DNA from: Ruminobacter amylophilus | GTDB taxonomy: Bacteria; Pseudomonadota; Gammaproteobacteria; Enterobacterales; Succinivibrionaceae | NCBI RefSeq assembly: GCF_900115655.1 | Contig: NZ_FOXF01000017.1 | Coordinates: 1 to 46,919, forward strand | Length of the DNA: 46,919 bases | Direction of reading: 5' to 3' | In this document: one piece after another, positions 6,641 through 16,891 of the stretch | Layout: every line of letters begins with the position of its first letter | How positions within the stretch are numbered: position 1 is the first letter of the stretch | Notes under the pieces: generated by a model | What the model saw: only the letters and a program-made list of their open reading frames with translations | Told to the model about the DNA's origin: nothing | Database searches by the model: none | Program-made: the position numbers and the translations under genes

Positions 6641-8377
6641 TTAATTTCCTACTTTAATCCAGGTAATGATACGCTTTAACTTGCCGTTTTCAGATATACT
6701 GATATCACCACTAAGTCCTCTGATAGACTGCTGATGATTTGCTGTTAAATCATGTAAATGGAGTGCAAGATTGAGTGAGTCATAGCCTATGGCAAAACTT
6801 CTTAAAGTGTCACCATTAGCTTTAGGAAGAATTTCCTGAATTCTTTGTTTTGCTCCACTGTCTTTCAGCATCCAAGGCTGGTCACCCAACTTGATGCCGT
6901 TCAGACTGGTTGCTATAGCTGACTGAGTAAGACCATCGTTACTCTTGGCACCAGCATAGTAGGTTGCACTATCACCGATGTATGCTCGGGCGCTGTCCTT
7001 AATTTTGGAAGTTTCAAGAGGGGTTCCATAGATATATACGCCATCATATGCTTTATAACTGTTTAAGCAGCCTTTAACTGTATTTTCGATGGTGTTCATA
7101 TCTTCATAATAACAAAGACTGATACCTTTATTGTTAGCAGCACTCCAGTAACTGTTAAGTGAGTTAGCCATTCTGTCGCCTCTTTCATTTCTTGGTGCGA
7201 TGATTACTGGTGACTGAATGCGATCTCTCTGCATTTCAAGTGAGGCATTGAACATGTCATTTTCAGGAGCCAAAGTAAGGTAGTATACGTTGGATACGTT
7301 TGGTTGAGAGTTACCCTGATTAAGAGCAATGACCGGCACGGCAGGGCGCTGTGCGAGTAATTCATTTACCTGTTCTTTAATTATTGGTCCGATAATAACC
7401 TTGGCTTTATCGTTCAGAGCCTGGTTGTACAGAACAGGAATTGAAGAAGCGGCGGTATCATAGAACTTCAGATTAACGCTGATGCCTCTGTCTCTGTATG
7501 AGCTGAGTATACCTATTTTCACTGGGTTGCCGATGATTTTTGCGTACGGGCCGGTAAGTGGAAGGAATACTGCTATTGTATCTCCGTTGCCAATATTGTT
7601 TCCGAATGCCTTTTCATTTGAAGCGGTTTCATGTTGGGTGGCTTTTTTGCTTAATACCGGGTGATCAGGGTATTTTTCTTCAAAGGACTTCAACAGTCTT
7701 TCTTTTGATTTCGCACTCTGATTTTTGCTGATAAGTGCATATTCAATAAATCCGCAGGTCAGATCGTCTCCATTTGCTTTTGACTGTCTGAAAGCATTCA
7801 TCAAATCTTTAGGAGCCGCCTTTGAGAGTGCAGAGGAAGCTCTTTCGTAGATTTCTGATTTGTCGTTATTGCTGATTGAATCTGCAAGGTTAAGGTAATT
7901 AAGACCGGCATCAAGATATTTACCGTTCGCCTCATTTACTCTTGCTGAAAGTGAGTAGTAATAATTTGCTACGTCTTTTGGTAAAGACATGACGTTAACT
8001 GAATTTAACAGATTTGCAGCTGCTTTGTAATTACCGGATTTTGATTTGATTTGAGCTTCAATGATGTCTGCAATATTCCCCTGAAGAGGAGTGATGGCGG
8101 ATTCTCTCATCTGGCTGAGAACTTCTGAAGCTGCACCAGTATTCCCTTCGTTGGAATATGCTCTGGCAAGCAGAATCTGCCAGTCATAGTTGTATTCCGG
8201 TACGGATGCGCTCAATTGTGAAGAATACCATGATGAGTCGTGTTCCATGGCGGCAAAAGGCTCAGGTTTAAGTTTTGAATCGTGTCCGGAAAGTACGCTA
8301 CATGCGTTTAGTGTGGATAAAAATAACAGTGTATAAAAAACTGAAGATAATTTAAAATGCTTATGTTTTGTGAACAT
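6641..8377 (-). CDS. lpoA: LpoA, outer-membrane lipoprotein activator of PBP1A
   Basis: A 578-residue lipoprotein. The signal peptide ends in lipobox LNAC with Cys26 as the lipidated residue. The N-terminal half is helical, TPR-like (about 50-240). The C-terminal half (about 265-575) is a periplasmic-binding-protein-like fold starting at DTIAVFLPLTGPYAKIIGNP. LpoA spans the periplasm and stimulates PBP1A transpeptidation. It is divergent from rsmI, as in E. coli, and leads the operon with diaA. Confidence 0.92.
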   Translation of the reverse strand: MFTKHKHFKLSSVFYTLLFLSTLNACSVLSGHDSKLKPEPFAAMEHDSSWYSSQLSASVPEYNYDWQILLARAYSNEGNTGAASEVLSQMRESAITPLQGNIADIIEAQIKSKSGNYKAAANLLNSVNVMSLPKDVANYYYSLSARVNEANGKYLDAGLNYLNLADSISNNDKSEIYERASSALSKAAPKDLMNAFRQSKANGDDLTCGFIEYALISKNQSAKSKERLLKSFEEKYPDHPVLSKKATQHETASNEKAFGNNIGNGDTIAVFLPLTGPYAKIIGNPVKIGILSSYRDRGISVNLKFYDTAASSIPVLYNQALNDKAKVIIGPIIKEQVNELLAQRPAVPVIALNQGNSQPNVSNVYYLTLAPENDMFNASLEMQRDRIQSPVIIAPRNERGDRMANSLNSYWSAANNKGISLCYYEDMNTIENTVKGCLNSYKAYDGVYIYGTPLETSKIKDSARAYIGDSATYYAGAKSNDGLTQSAIATSLNGIKLGDQPWMLKDSGAKQRIQEILPKANGDTLRSFAIGYDSLNLALHLHDLTANHQQSIRGLSGDISISENGKLKRIITWIKVGN

Positions 8378-8415
8378 TTGTGAATTCTCAAAATTGACAA
8401 CTATTACTGTTTGTT

Positions 8416-8421
8416 ATTATA
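8416..8421 (-). promoter_or_regulatory. -10 box of the lpoA-diaA promoter
   Basis: TATAAT on the reverse strand, about 40 bp upstream of the lpoA start. No good -35 hexamer is present at 16-18 bp; that interval is occupied by the DnaA box at 8433-8441. Confidence 0.45.
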
Positions 8422-8432
8422 CACGTTTTGCT

Positions 8433-8441
8433 TGTGGATAA
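8433..8441 (-). promoter_or_regulatory. Perfect DnaA box between lpoA-diaA and rsmI
   Basis: TTATCCACA on the reverse strand is the exact DnaA-box consensus. It lies between the putative -10 and -35 positions of the lpoA-diaA promoter and about 22 bp ahead of rsmI. Binding is inferred from sequence only. Confidence 0.5.
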
Positions 8442-8462
8442 GTAGTACAAGGTTATTAAAAT

Positions 8463-9317
8463 ATGCTTGAATTGCAGAATGCGCTTTATATCGTTCCAAC
8501 TCCTATCGGAAACATGGATGACATTACATTCAGAGCCTGTGACGTCCTGAAAAAAGCTGATGTGATATGTGCTGAAGATACAAGACACTCGCTACCTTTG
8601 CTAGAAAGCATTGGCGTGAAATCACCAAAACTAATTAGTTTTCATGACCACAACGAAACTGAGAAGGCTGATAAAATAACAGCAATTATCGAAGAGGGTA
8701 ATTCTGTCGCTCTTATTTCAGATGCGGGTACCCCAATGGTTTCTGATCCCGGATATCATCTGGTGGCTGCATGTGTCAATAAAGGAATTATGGTATATCC
8801 GCTTCCTGGGGCGTGTGCAGCCATAACTGCGCTCTGCTCTTCCGGAATGCCTAGTGACAGATTCAGTTTTGAGGGGTTTCTCCCTGTAAAGGAAAAAGCT
8901 TTGCATGATAAGCTGAGAAGTCTTTTAGAGGAAGAAAGAACCATGATTTTTTATGAGGCTCCCCGCCGTATTTTTGATACGGCCAAAGCTCTGGGGGCAG
9001 TATTCGGTGATCGCAAGGTAATGGTAGCTCGTGAACTTACAAAAACTTTTGAAACCAAATATTACACGACCTGTAACCACCTGGCTGAGGAACTTGAAAA
9101 GGATCCGAATGTTCAGAAGGGGGAGATGGTAATTGTACTCGCTCCATACAGAAAAAAAGAAAATGATAATGCAATACCTTCAGAGGCCAAAAAATTAATT
9201 GACATTCTTTCAGGTGAACTTCCTCCTAAAAAAGTCTGTTCACTTGTGGCTCAGATGTATGATTTGCGTAAAAACGATTTGTACGATTATCTGCTGAATC
9301 AGAGTAAAACTGAGTAA
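8463..9317 (+). CDS. rsmI: RsmI, 16S rRNA 2'-O-ribose C1402 methyltransferase
   Basis: A 284-residue SAM-dependent methyltransferase of the tetrapyrrole-methylase fold. The family start (LYIVPTPIGNMDDITFRA) and motifs AEDTRHSLPLL, SDAGTPMVSDPG and FYEAPRR are all clear. It methylates C1402 in the decoding centre of 16S rRNA, the same nucleotide that RsmH (encoded at 9852) methylates on its base. ATG at 8463 follows AAGG. The gene is divergent from lpoA, a conserved arrangement. Confidence 0.96.
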   Translation: MLELQNALYIVPTPIGNMDDITFRACDVLKKADVICAEDTRHSLPLLESIGVKSPKLISFHDHNETEKADKITAIIEEGNSVALISDAGTPMVSDPGYHLVAACVNKGIMVYPLPGACAAITALCSSGMPSDRFSFEGFLPVKEKALHDKLRSLLEEERTMIFYEAPRRIFDTAKALGAVFGDRKVMVARELTKTFETKYYTTCNHLAEELEKDPNVQKGEMVIVLAPYRKKENDNAIPSEAKKLIDILSGELPPKKVCSLVAQMYDLRKNDLYDYLLNQSKTE

Positions 9318-9395
9318 ATGTATGTGTGAATACCGTTTTCTTTTCACAGGTGTAACTTTCTTTTAACACATAAAGTATAAAGTTAAAAATATATA

Positions 9396-9404
9396 TGATA
9401 TAAT
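9396..9404 (+). promoter_or_regulatory. Extended -10 promoter of rnpB
   Basis: TGATATAAT (9396-9404) is a perfect extended -10 element with a weak -35. A start 6-7 nt downstream falls at base 9411, exactly where the RNase P RNA stem begins. Confidence 0.75.
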
Positions 9405-9410
9405 CACGGC

Positions 9411-9777
9411 GAGTTGGTCGGGTGATCGCTGCTTTATGGTTGTGTTGAAAGACAGACGCATAAAGGGGAGGAAAGTCCGGGCTCCGCAGGGCAGGGTGCT
9501 AGATAACGTCTAGGGGATGAAAGTCCACGACAAGTGCAACAGAAAGTATACCGCCGTTTATCGGTAAGGGTGAAATGGTGCGGTAAGAGCGCACCGCATG
9601 GCTGGTGACAGTACATGGCAAGGTAAACTCCACCCGGAGCAAGACCAAATAGGCCTCATTGACGCTGCCCGCGTAAGGGGCGGGTTGGTCGCTTGAACCG
9701 GTGAGCAATTGCCGGTCTAGAGGAATGATCACCACTGAGAAATCAGTACAGAACCCGGCTTATAGACCAACTCACTG
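9411..9777 (+). ncRNA. rnpB: RNase P RNA, bacterial type A
   Basis: The catalytic RNA of RNase P, which trims tRNA 5' ends. The conserved core is easy to see: GAGGAAAGTCCGGGCTCC near 9470 and ACAGAACCCGGCTTA near 9748. The terminal helix P1 pairs GAGTTGGTC (9411-9419) with GACCAACTC (9765-9773). Length (about 365 nt) fits type A RNAs. The exact 3' end is uncertain by a few bases; no strong terminator hairpin follows. It sits between rsmI and rsmH. Confidence 0.95.
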
Positions 9778-9851
9778 ATCAATTCAAAGATCTCTTTTTC
9801 CTTCAAATATTTGTTGTTTAACCCCTTGTTGTATACGTAAACTGTCTAATT

Positions 9852-10793
9852 ATGAACGGTTATAAGCATGTTACAGTCCTGCTGAAAGAAGCAGTTGACG
9901 CTTTAGAAATAAAACCTAACGGTACATACTTGGATTGTACTTTTGGCAGGGGGGGACATTCACGTGAAATTTTATCCAGACTCGGTCCCGATGGAAGGCT
10001 CTTTGCAATAGACAGAGATCCTGAAGCCGTTAAAGCCGCTCAGGATATTAAAGATTCGCGTTTTACAATTATTCATGGCTGTTTTGCGGATGCTCTTTCT
10101 CTGCTTGAACCTTTTGGTGTCGTTGGTCAGATAGATGGCATGTTACTGGATCTTGGCGTTTCATCTCCTCAGCTTGATGATCCTGAACGTGGTTTCAGTT
10201 TCATGAATGACGGACCTCTTGATATGAGAATGGATCCATCTGAAGGAGTCAGTGCGGCTGAATGGGTGAATTCTGCTGGTGCTGACGAGATTGCTCGGGT
10301 TCTGCATGATTTCGGTGAAGAGCGCTTTGCAAGAAAAATTGCTGCCGCAATCGTTCATGACAGAGTGGAGACTCCTTTTACAACCACCCGTCAATTAAGC
10401 AGCATGATTGCTAGAGTAATACCAATAAAGGAAAAAGGAAAGCATCCTGCAACCAGAAGTTTTCAGGCTATAAGAATTTTAGTTAACAGCGAACTCGATC
10501 AGGTCGAGAAGGCCTTGGAAAACTCAAAGATATTACTTGGAACAGGAGGCCTGCTTTCTGTAATTAGTTTCCATTCTCTTGAGGACAGACTGGTAAAGAA
10601 TTTCATGCGTCGTGCTGAGAAAGGTATTCAGCCGCCAAGAGGCTTGCCTGTATCAGAAGATGAAATTCTCAAGACTAGAACATTTAAAACTGTCGGTAAG
10701 GCGATTTATCCTTCTGACGAGGAGGTTAGTGTTAATCCTCGTTCGCGCAGTGCTGTTCTCAGAGTAGCCCGGAGGTGGGGAAATGGAGTATAA
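9852..10793 (+). CDS. rsmH: RsmH (MraW), 16S rRNA m4C1402 methyltransferase
   Basis: A 313-residue methyltransferase with SAM motif [10 protein letters not shown] (28-37), [12 protein letters not shown], and the C-terminal [15 protein letters not shown] motif. It methylates N4 of C1402. It is the first gene of the dcw cluster here; the usual first gene, mraZ, is absent. No clear Shine-Dalgarno site precedes the ATG, and a TATACG -10-like box at 9832-9837 would give a very short leader. The end overlaps ftsL by 11 nt. Confidence 0.97.
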   Translation: MNGYKHVTVLLKEAVDALEIKPNGTYLDCTFGRGGHSREILSRLGPDGRLFAIDRDPEAVKAAQDIKDSRFTIIHGCFADALSLLEPFGVVGQIDGMLLDLGVSSPQLDDPERGFSFMNDGPLDMRMDPSEGVSAAEWVNSAGADEIARVLHDFGEERFARKIAAAIVHDRVETPFTTTRQLSSMIARVIPIKEKGKHPATRSFQAIRILVNSELDQVEKALENSKILLGTGGLLSVISFHSLEDRLVKNFMRRAEKGIQPPRGLPVSEDEILKTRTFKTVGKAIYPSDEEVSVNPRSRSAVLRVARRWGNGV

Positions 10794-11142
10794 CTATAAC
10801 AATTCATTGTCGGAAGAGGATGATGGATTATGCAGACATGTGATTAGTTTTTTCAGGAACAATACATACTTCATAGCCTGTCTGGGGCTTATTCTTCTAG
10901 CTAGTTTTATTCTTGTTTCCAGAGTTCAGGATACTCGAAAAAATACAACGAAGATGAATCAGGAGCTAAAGCTTCAGGATAAGATAGTTCAGGAATATCA
11001 GCATCTGCGTCTGGAGAGACAGACTTTAACTGAATATTCTCACGTTAAAGCTTTGGCAAAAGAAAAACTCCATATGTCGGATCCAACCGTGGAAAACAAG
11101 AAAGTTATCGATGTAAGAAATTCAGGCGGTAACTTCAAATGA
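10783..11142 (+). CDS. ftsL: FtsL, divisome protein
   Basis: A 119-residue bitopic membrane protein: short cytoplasmic N-terminus, one membrane helix (about 30-48), then a periplasmic coiled coil (about 55-95) rich in Gln, Glu and Leu. FtsL forms the FtsQLB complex and activates FtsWI. Primary sequence is poorly conserved, so the call relies on topology and on its place between rsmH and ftsI. GGAGG at 10771-10775 sets the start; it overlaps both neighbours. Confidence 0.88.
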   Translation: MEYNYNNSLSEEDDGLCRHVISFFRNNTYFIACLGLILLASFILVSRVQDTRKNTTKMNQELKLQDKIVQEYQHLRLERQTLTEYSHVKALAKEKLHMSDPTVENKKVIDVRNSGGNFK

Positions 11143-12938
11143 AATCAGAATTAAAACAGAAGTTAAAAAAATACCTGAAAGGCGAAGGTGATATGTCGTT
11201 GAATATATCATCAAAGCGTGTTTATTTTCTTTGGGGATTTTTTTTCTTTCTCATTATCTGTATCTGTCTTAGAATCTATTATCTGATGGTCTATAGCCCT
11301 GACTGGCTGATTTCGAAGGGCGATGATTTAATTGTGCGTACGCAGCAGGACGATGTCCACAGAGGGAGAATTTTAGACAGAAACGGGGTCGAACTCGCAA
11401 GCAGTGTTCCGAAGCATTCCATTTCTCTTTATCGTAGAAGTTTTCATGAATCCAAAAAACCAAAAAAAGAGCTGGATGAACAGCTAAAGGTTCTTGCCAC
11501 GCTTGTAGGAATGCCGTATCAGACCTTGCATGACAAGGTATATGCAAGCAATAAAGGCGAAATTCTTTTAGCCAAGGAAGTTGAATCGTTTGTTGCCGCT
11601 CAGATAAAAGAGATGGGAATTCCCGGTGTGAGCCAATCAAAGATTCTGCATAGATATTACCCTACTGCCGAGGTTAATGCCCAGTTGGTAGGTATTACTA
11701 ATGTTGACGGTATTGGTACTGAAGGTATTGAAAAACAATACAATGATTACCTGCTTTCAATACCTGGTCAGAGACGTATCAAAAAAGATAATAAGAATAA
11801 CATTATTGAATATATAGGTACATACAAGGAAGAAAAGAAAGCGGAAGATCTGTACCTGAGTATAGATGAACGTATTCAGTTCAAAGCATATACCGCCCTT
11901 AAGTACGCAGTAGAAATTAATCAGGCCACTTCTGGAAGTCTGGTGCTTATTGATGCGTGGACAGGTGAAATCCTTGCCATGGTTAATTCTCCTTCCTACA
12001 ACCCTAACAACAGGGATAATTATGAGTCACGTCGTGCAAGAAACAGAGCTGTCACTGATTCCTATGAACCTGGTTCAACTACAAAACCATTGATTGCCAT
12101 GGGCGCTTTAGCTCATAACCGGATTGATTGGCGCAGGGTAATTGACTGCCGTCCTTTTTTGGTTAACGGAAAAAGAATAACCGACAGCCATGCAATGAAC
12201 AGCGGTACTCTTAGTGAAGTCATAAAGTTTTCGTCCAACACAGCTATGGCACATGTGGCTCTTGAGATGAAAGCTTCAGAGATAATAAGTACATTAAGTA
12301 TTTTTGGTTATGGCAAAAAAACAAACCTTAATCTTGTAGGTGAAAGTGCGGGCTCATTGCCGAAGATAACTAACAAAACAAGAATAAGTGATATTGAACG
12401 TGCGACAATGGGCTATGGTTATCGACTCCGTGCTACGCCTCTGCAGATTGCTCAGGCATACAGTATTTTTGCCAACAAGGGTATCAGAAAGCCTTTGTCC
12501 ATTATTAAGGTTGACACTCCTCCTGTAGGAACAAGAGTACTCAATGAAGCAGAAACAAAAAGAATGCTTGATGCTCTTGAATCGGTCGTTGAAGGTGGAG
12601 GTACCGGGTCTCTGGCTCGCGTTCCGGGGTATCGTATTGGTGGAAAAACAGGCACAGCAAAGGTTGCTGAAAGCGGCGGTTACGGTAAATACTACATGGG
12701 GTCCTTTGTAGGAATTGCCCCGATGAGTAATCCCCGTTTTGCTATGGCGGTTATAATCAATGAACCTCATGCAGGTAAGTTTTACGGTGGTGTGGTAGCC
12801 GGTCCTGTTTTCTCAGAAGTAATGCAGAAGACTCTAGAACTTTACAATATTCCGCCTGATGATCTTAATCCCGATGGAAGTATGAAAACCATTAAAGATA
12901 AAGACAGAATATTGAGAAGCAAGCAGAAAAAGAATTAA
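11139..12938 (+). CDS. ftsI: FtsI (PBP3), septal peptidoglycan transpeptidase
   Basis: A 599-residue class B penicillin-binding protein. One membrane helix (about 28-50) is followed by the dimerisation domain (RGRILDRNGVELASSVP near 75) and the transpeptidase domain. Active-site motifs are S313-T-T-K316, S365-S-N367 and K503-T-G505. It cross-links septal peptidoglycan together with FtsW. The start overlaps ftsL by 4 nt (ATGA), indicating translational coupling. A start at about 11193 is possible but less likely. Confidence 0.96.
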   Translation: MKSELKQKLKKYLKGEGDMSLNISSKRVYFLWGFFFFLIICICLRIYYLMVYSPDWLISKGDDLIVRTQQDDVHRGRILDRNGVELASSVPKHSISLYRRSFHESKKPKKELDEQLKVLATLVGMPYQTLHDKVYASNKGEILLAKEVESFVAAQIKEMGIPGVSQSKILHRYYPTAEVNAQLVGITNVDGIGTEGIEKQYNDYLLSIPGQRRIKKDNKNNIIEYIGTYKEEKKAEDLYLSIDERIQFKAYTALKYAVEINQATSGSLVLIDAWTGEILAMVNSPSYNPNNRDNYESRRARNRAVTDSYEPGSTTKPLIAMGALAHNRIDWRRVIDCRPFLVNGKRITDSHAMNSGTLSEVIKFSSNTAMAHVALEMKASEIISTLSIFGYGKKTNLNLVGESAGSLPKITNKTRISDIERATMGYGYRLRATPLQIAQAYSIFANKGIRKPLSIIKVDTPPVGTRVLNEAETKRMLDALESVVEGGGTGSLARVPGYRIGGKTGTAKVAESGGYGKYYMGSFVGIAPMSNPRFAMAVIINEPHAGKFYGGVVAGPVFSEVMQKTLELYNIPPDDLNPDGSMKTIKDKDRILRSKQKKN

Positions 12939-12947
12939 GGGATTCTG

Positions 12948-14411
12948 ATGATAAGTTTAAAAAGAATTGCTGAGGCCTTGAATATACAGGCACCTGACGT
13001 TAATTTGTCTGCTTTATGCAGTGACAACCGTCGTGTAACTGACGGTTCGTTGTTTATTGCCCTGAAAGGTTTGAACTTTGATGCCAGAACAACAATTGGT
13101 CAAGCTGTTGAAAAAGGGGCTGCCGCAGTAATTTATGAAGATTCTGGTGATGATTTTGTGCCTCCTGCAGTAGGTGTACCGTGTTTCGGGGTAAGGGAGC
13201 TTTCCGAAAAACAGTCTGTTATTGCTTCTGTCTTCTACAATTGTCCTTCGAAGGATCTTGATTTAATAGGTGTTACTGGCACTAATGGTAAAAGTACAAC
13301 TACACACCTTGTTGCAGCCTGGTTGAATGAACTGAAGGTAAAAACCGGAATTCTTGGAACACTTGGAACAGGTTTTTATCCTGATTTAAAGCCTTGTGCA
13401 AATACAACACTTGCTGCTCTGGATCTGGAAAAAACCTTATACGAAATGAAAAATGATGGGGCCTCTGCAGTAGCAATGGAAGTTTCATCACATGGTATAG
13501 CACTTAAACGGACCAGTGAATTAAAATTTAAAATCTGTGCTTTTACCAATTTAAGTCGCGATCATCTTGATTTTCACAAAACGATGGAAAATTATGCCGC
13601 AACAAAGTTTGAACTGTTCAGGTCGGTTCCGTCTGATATGTGCGTGATAAATGCTCATGACACGGTTGGCAGACAGTTCCTTTCAAAATTACCTGGAGCG
13701 CTGGCCTACAGCACAGACAGAATTGAAGGTGACAGAGTTATTTTTGCTGAAAATATCGAATATCTGCCACATGGTATAAAAATTCAAGTTGATGGTTCTT
13801 TTGGAAAAGCTGAATTAACTGTACCGCTTATAGGTTCGTTTAATGCTGAAAATGTTCTTTGCGCATTGGGAATCATGCTGGTGCACGGGTATTCTCTTAA
13901 TGAACTGGCCGAAACCGCTCATGTATTGAGAGCTGTAAACGGGCGAATGGAATGTTTTAAAACTGAACATACTCCAATGATAATTGTTGACTATGCTCAT
14001 ACACCTGATGGCTTGGAAAAGGCAATCAATGCAGTAAGAGAGCACCGTTTTGGCAAAATAACCTGCATATGCGGATGTGGTGGAGACAGAGATACCGGTA
14101 AAAGACCTGTTATGGCAGAGATTGCCTGCAGGAATGCGGATCATGTGATTTTCACCAATGACAATCCTCGTACTGAAAATCCTGATGAAATTATAAGAAT
14201 GATGATAGATGGTGTACGAAATATTTACACAAATTACAAAGTTATTCAGGATCGTCGAGAGGCCATAGAAGATGCGTTCAGAAATTCCAGCGGGAATGAC
14301 GTATTGCTTGTCGCAGGCAAGGGGCATGAGGATTATCAGATTATAGGAAAAACCAAACATCATTACAGTGATCGTGAGGTTGCCATGGAGTTAGTTGGAG
14401 TTGACAGATAA
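12948..14411 (+). CDS. murE: MurE, UDP-MurNAc-tripeptide (meso-DAP) ligase
   Basis: A 487-residue Mur ligase adding the third residue of the stem peptide in the cytoplasm. The ATP loop is GTNGKS (111-116). The DNPR motif (405-408) marks specificity for meso-diaminopimelate rather than lysine, consistent with a Gram-negative wall. The C-terminal DYAHTPDGLEKAI and GKGHEDYQ segments are typical. It ends in TAATG, overlapping murF by one base. Confidence 0.96.
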   Translation: MISLKRIAEALNIQAPDVNLSALCSDNRRVTDGSLFIALKGLNFDARTTIGQAVEKGAAAVIYEDSGDDFVPPAVGVPCFGVRELSEKQSVIASVFYNCPSKDLDLIGVTGTNGKSTTTHLVAAWLNELKVKTGILGTLGTGFYPDLKPCANTTLAALDLEKTLYEMKNDGASAVAMEVSSHGIALKRTSELKFKICAFTNLSRDHLDFHKTMENYAATKFELFRSVPSDMCVINAHDTVGRQFLSKLPGALAYSTDRIEGDRVIFAENIEYLPHGIKIQVDGSFGKAELTVPLIGSFNAENVLCALGIMLVHGYSLNELAETAHVLRAVNGRMECFKTEHTPMIIVDYAHTPDGLEKAINAVREHRFGKITCICGCGGDRDTGKRPVMAEIACRNADHVIFTNDNPRTENPDEIIRMMIDGVRNIYTNYKVIQDRREAIEDAFRNSSGNDVLLVAGKGHEDYQIIGKTKHHYSDREVAMELVGVDR

Positions 14412-15790
14412 TGATTCCTTTGAAACTGAAACTTATTGCGGATTTTTTAGAAGGTGAACTTACCGGGTCTCCGGATGAAGTTGTTGAAAGAGTTGAGACT
14501 GATTCCCGCAAGGACGTCAGGGGGGCTTTATTCATTGCGTTGAAGGGTGAACGTTTTGATGCGCATTCTTTTATCAGTGATATAGCAGAATCAGGTGCAA
14601 AAGCCGTAGTGGTTGATCATAGATGTGATGTCAGTGTTCCACAGATTATTGTTGGCGATACCGCTAAAGCCTTAGGACTTGTAGGTAAATTAAATCGTCG
14701 CATGAGTCAGGCAAAAGTGGTCAGTATGACAGGTACCTGTGGCAAGACTTCAGTTAAGGAAATGACAACGGCAATACTTAAAACCATGGGGAGCACAGTT
14801 GCGACTCAGGGAAATTTCAATAATGCGGTAGGTGTACCTCTTTCCCTGTTGCAGATTTCAAAGGATACAGAATATGCTGTAATAGAGCTTGGTGCCAACC
14901 ACCCTGGAGAAATTAACTATATCGTTAATCTTGCAGAGCCGGATGCTGTTGCGATAAATAATGTTGGCAGTGCTCATCTTGAAGGTTTTGGCAGTCTGGA
15001 CGGAGTTTACAGAGCAAAGAGTGAAATTCTTGACTATGCTTTAGGCCATGGCGGTCGGGGCGTTGTAAATGCTGACAATGAGTATTATTCCAAATGGTCT
15101 GCAGAGTATGGCAACCGGCTTAAGCTTGTTTCTTTTTCCGCTGAAGGAAAATCTGATGCAGATTTCAGAGCTGAAAAAGTGACTTTGCAGCAGAACGGGT
15201 GTTTTTCATTTGAGTTGAACTCCCCGTTAGGTAAAGCAGAAATAAATCTTGGCGTTCCAGGCAGGCATAATGTGGCAAATGCATTGTGCGCCGCGGCTCT
15301 TAGTTCATTTGTTGGGGCTAAACTTGAAAATGTCGTAAAGGGATTATCATCTGTCGCTCCGTGTAAGGGACGTCTTTTTGTTGAAAAGTATGGCAGTGTC
15401 ACATTGATAGATGATGCTTACAATGCTTCAGTGAATGCCGTGAAAGCTTCAATAGATACGCTGTCATTATTTCCGGGGAAAAAGATTTTTGTATTCGGTG
15501 ATATGGGTGAACTCGGAGAAGGTGCTAAATCTCTTCATTCTTCAGTTGGTGAGTACGCCCTAGGAAAAATAGATTATTTCCTGACTGTAGGTGATTTAGC
15601 TAAAGAGGCGTCTGCTTCCTTTGGTAATAAAGGGATTCATTTTAACAGCAAAGATGAACTGCAGAATTTTATAAATGATTTCCTAAAAAGCAACAGTTCT
15701 TCTACTGTAGCTGTTAAAGGAGCTCATTTCATGCATATGGAAAAGATTGTTGACTATATCAGAGCATTATGCGGAGGTAGTAAATGTTAG
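14411..15790 (+). CDS. murF: MurF, UDP-MurNAc-tripeptide:D-Ala-D-Ala ligase
   Basis: A 459-residue Mur ligase that adds D-Ala-D-Ala to complete the UDP-MurNAc-pentapeptide. The ATP loop is GTCGKTS (108-114). [20 protein letters not shown] and [18 protein letters not shown] are family motifs. It starts on the last base of the murE stop codon and overlaps mraY by 7 nt. Its dipeptide substrate must come from a D-Ala-D-Ala ligase encoded elsewhere, because ddlB is not in this cluster. Confidence 0.96.
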   Translation: MIPLKLKLIADFLEGELTGSPDEVVERVETDSRKDVRGALFIALKGERFDAHSFISDIAESGAKAVVVDHRCDVSVPQIIVGDTAKALGLVGKLNRRMSQAKVVSMTGTCGKTSVKEMTTAILKTMGSTVATQGNFNNAVGVPLSLLQISKDTEYAVIELGANHPGEINYIVNLAEPDAVAINNVGSAHLEGFGSLDGVYRAKSEILDYALGHGGRGVVNADNEYYSKWSAEYGNRLKLVSFSAEGKSDADFRAEKVTLQQNGCFSFELNSPLGKAEINLGVPGRHNVANALCAAALSSFVGAKLENVVKGLSSVAPCKGRLFVEKYGSVTLIDDAYNASVNAVKASIDTLSLFPGKKIFVFGDMGELGEGAKSLHSSVGEYALGKIDYFLTVGDLAKEASASFGNKGIHFNSKDELQNFINDFLKSNSSSTVAVKGAHFMHMEKIVDYIRALCGGSKC

Positions 15791-16878
15791 TAATGCTGGC
15801 TGATTATCTGGCCAACAACTTTCAGGGGCTGGGAGCTCTGAGAGTTGTAAATTATATCAGTGTAAGAGCTATATGTTCTTTAATTACAGCGTTGTGTTTG
15901 TCATTGATGATCGGACCATATATGATCAGAAAACTTCAGTTGCTTCATTTTGGTCAGGTTGTCCGCAATGACGGTCCTGAAAGTCATTTCAGTAAGCGCG
16001 GTACGCCTACCATGGGCGGTATCATGATTATCGGAGTGATTGTTCTGTCAATGCTTCTGTGGTGTAAGCTCGACAATATCCATGTGTGGATTGTTTTGTT
16101 TGCTTTGGTAAGTCATGCACTGATAGGTTTTGCTGATGACTACCTTAAGATTGTCAGAAAAAATCCTAACGGATTAATTGCAAAGTACAAGTATTTCTGG
16201 CAGTCAGTAGTTGCTATTATAATCGGTGTCACCCTGTATTCTGTTAGTAAGAGTACTGCAGAAACACAGCTTGTATTACCTTTTATTAAGGACTGCATGC
16301 CTAATCTCGGATTCCTGTTTATTCCTTTTGTATACTTCGTTATTGTTGGTTCATCAAATGCCGTAAATCTTACTGACGGTCTGGATGGTCTGGCCATAAC
16401 CTGTACAATACTTGTTGCAGCCGGTCTGGGAATTGTTGCTTATCTCACAAGTAATGCCGAATATTCCAATTACCTGTTTATTCCATATCTGCCGCATGCC
16501 GCAGAATGCAGTCTGGTATGTACTTCAATTATAGGGGCCGGACTGGGCTTCCTTTGGTTTAATACTTATCCTGCTCAGGTGTTTATGGGGGATGTCGGTT
16601 CTCTATCTCTCGGAGCTGTTTTAGGTGTTATCTCTGTAGTTATCAGAGAAGAAATCCTGTTATTCGTAATGGGTGGTATATTTGTTATCGAAACCATTAG
16701 TGTAATTTTGCAGGTCGGTTCATACAAATTAAGACATGGTAAGCGTATTTTTAAGATGGCTCCAATCCATCATCACTTTGAAAAGAGCGGTTGGCCGGAA
16801 CCACGCGTAATTGTCCGTTTCTGGATTATTACCTTTGTATTGGTATTGATTGGTTTAGTAACATTAAAACTGCGTTAA
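15784..16878 (+). CDS. mraY: MraY, phospho-MurNAc-pentapeptide translocase (lipid I synthase)
   Basis: A 364-residue polytopic membrane enzyme (about ten helices) that transfers phospho-MurNAc-pentapeptide to undecaprenyl phosphate. Catalytic and substrate residues are in place: FADDYLK near residue 117, [10 protein letters not shown] near 195, FMGDVGSL near 268, and the HHH of [12 protein letters not shown] near 327. GGAGG at 15773-15777 lies inside the end of murF, pointing to coupled translation. Confidence 0.97.
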   Translation: MLVMLADYLANNFQGLGALRVVNYISVRAICSLITALCLSLMIGPYMIRKLQLLHFGQVVRNDGPESHFSKRGTPTMGGIMIIGVIVLSMLLWCKLDNIHVWIVLFALVSHALIGFADDYLKIVRKNPNGLIAKYKYFWQSVVAIIIGVTLYSVSKSTAETQLVLPFIKDCMPNLGFLFIPFVYFVIVGSSNAVNLTDGLDGLAITCTILVAAGLGIVAYLTSNAEYSNYLFIPYLPHAAECSLVCTSIIGAGLGFLWFNTYPAQVFMGDVGSLSLGAVLGVISVVIREEILLFVMGGIFVIETISVILQVGSYKLRHGKRIFKMAPIHHHFEKSGWPEPRVIVRFWIITFVLVLIGLVTLKLR

Positions 16879-16891
16879 GGATTAAAGGATA

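Noticed and set aside
10161-10394. Other antisense frames within the dcw genes
   Set aside because: All are shadows of conserved coding regions with no independent signals.
12354-12770. 138-codon antisense frame inside ftsI
   Set aside because: It lies over the catalytic transpeptidase region of ftsI, so the forward strand explains the open frame.
13815-14363. 182-codon antisense frame inside murE
   Set aside because: murE is intact and highly conserved over this stretch; the antisense product has no recognisable domain or ribosome site.
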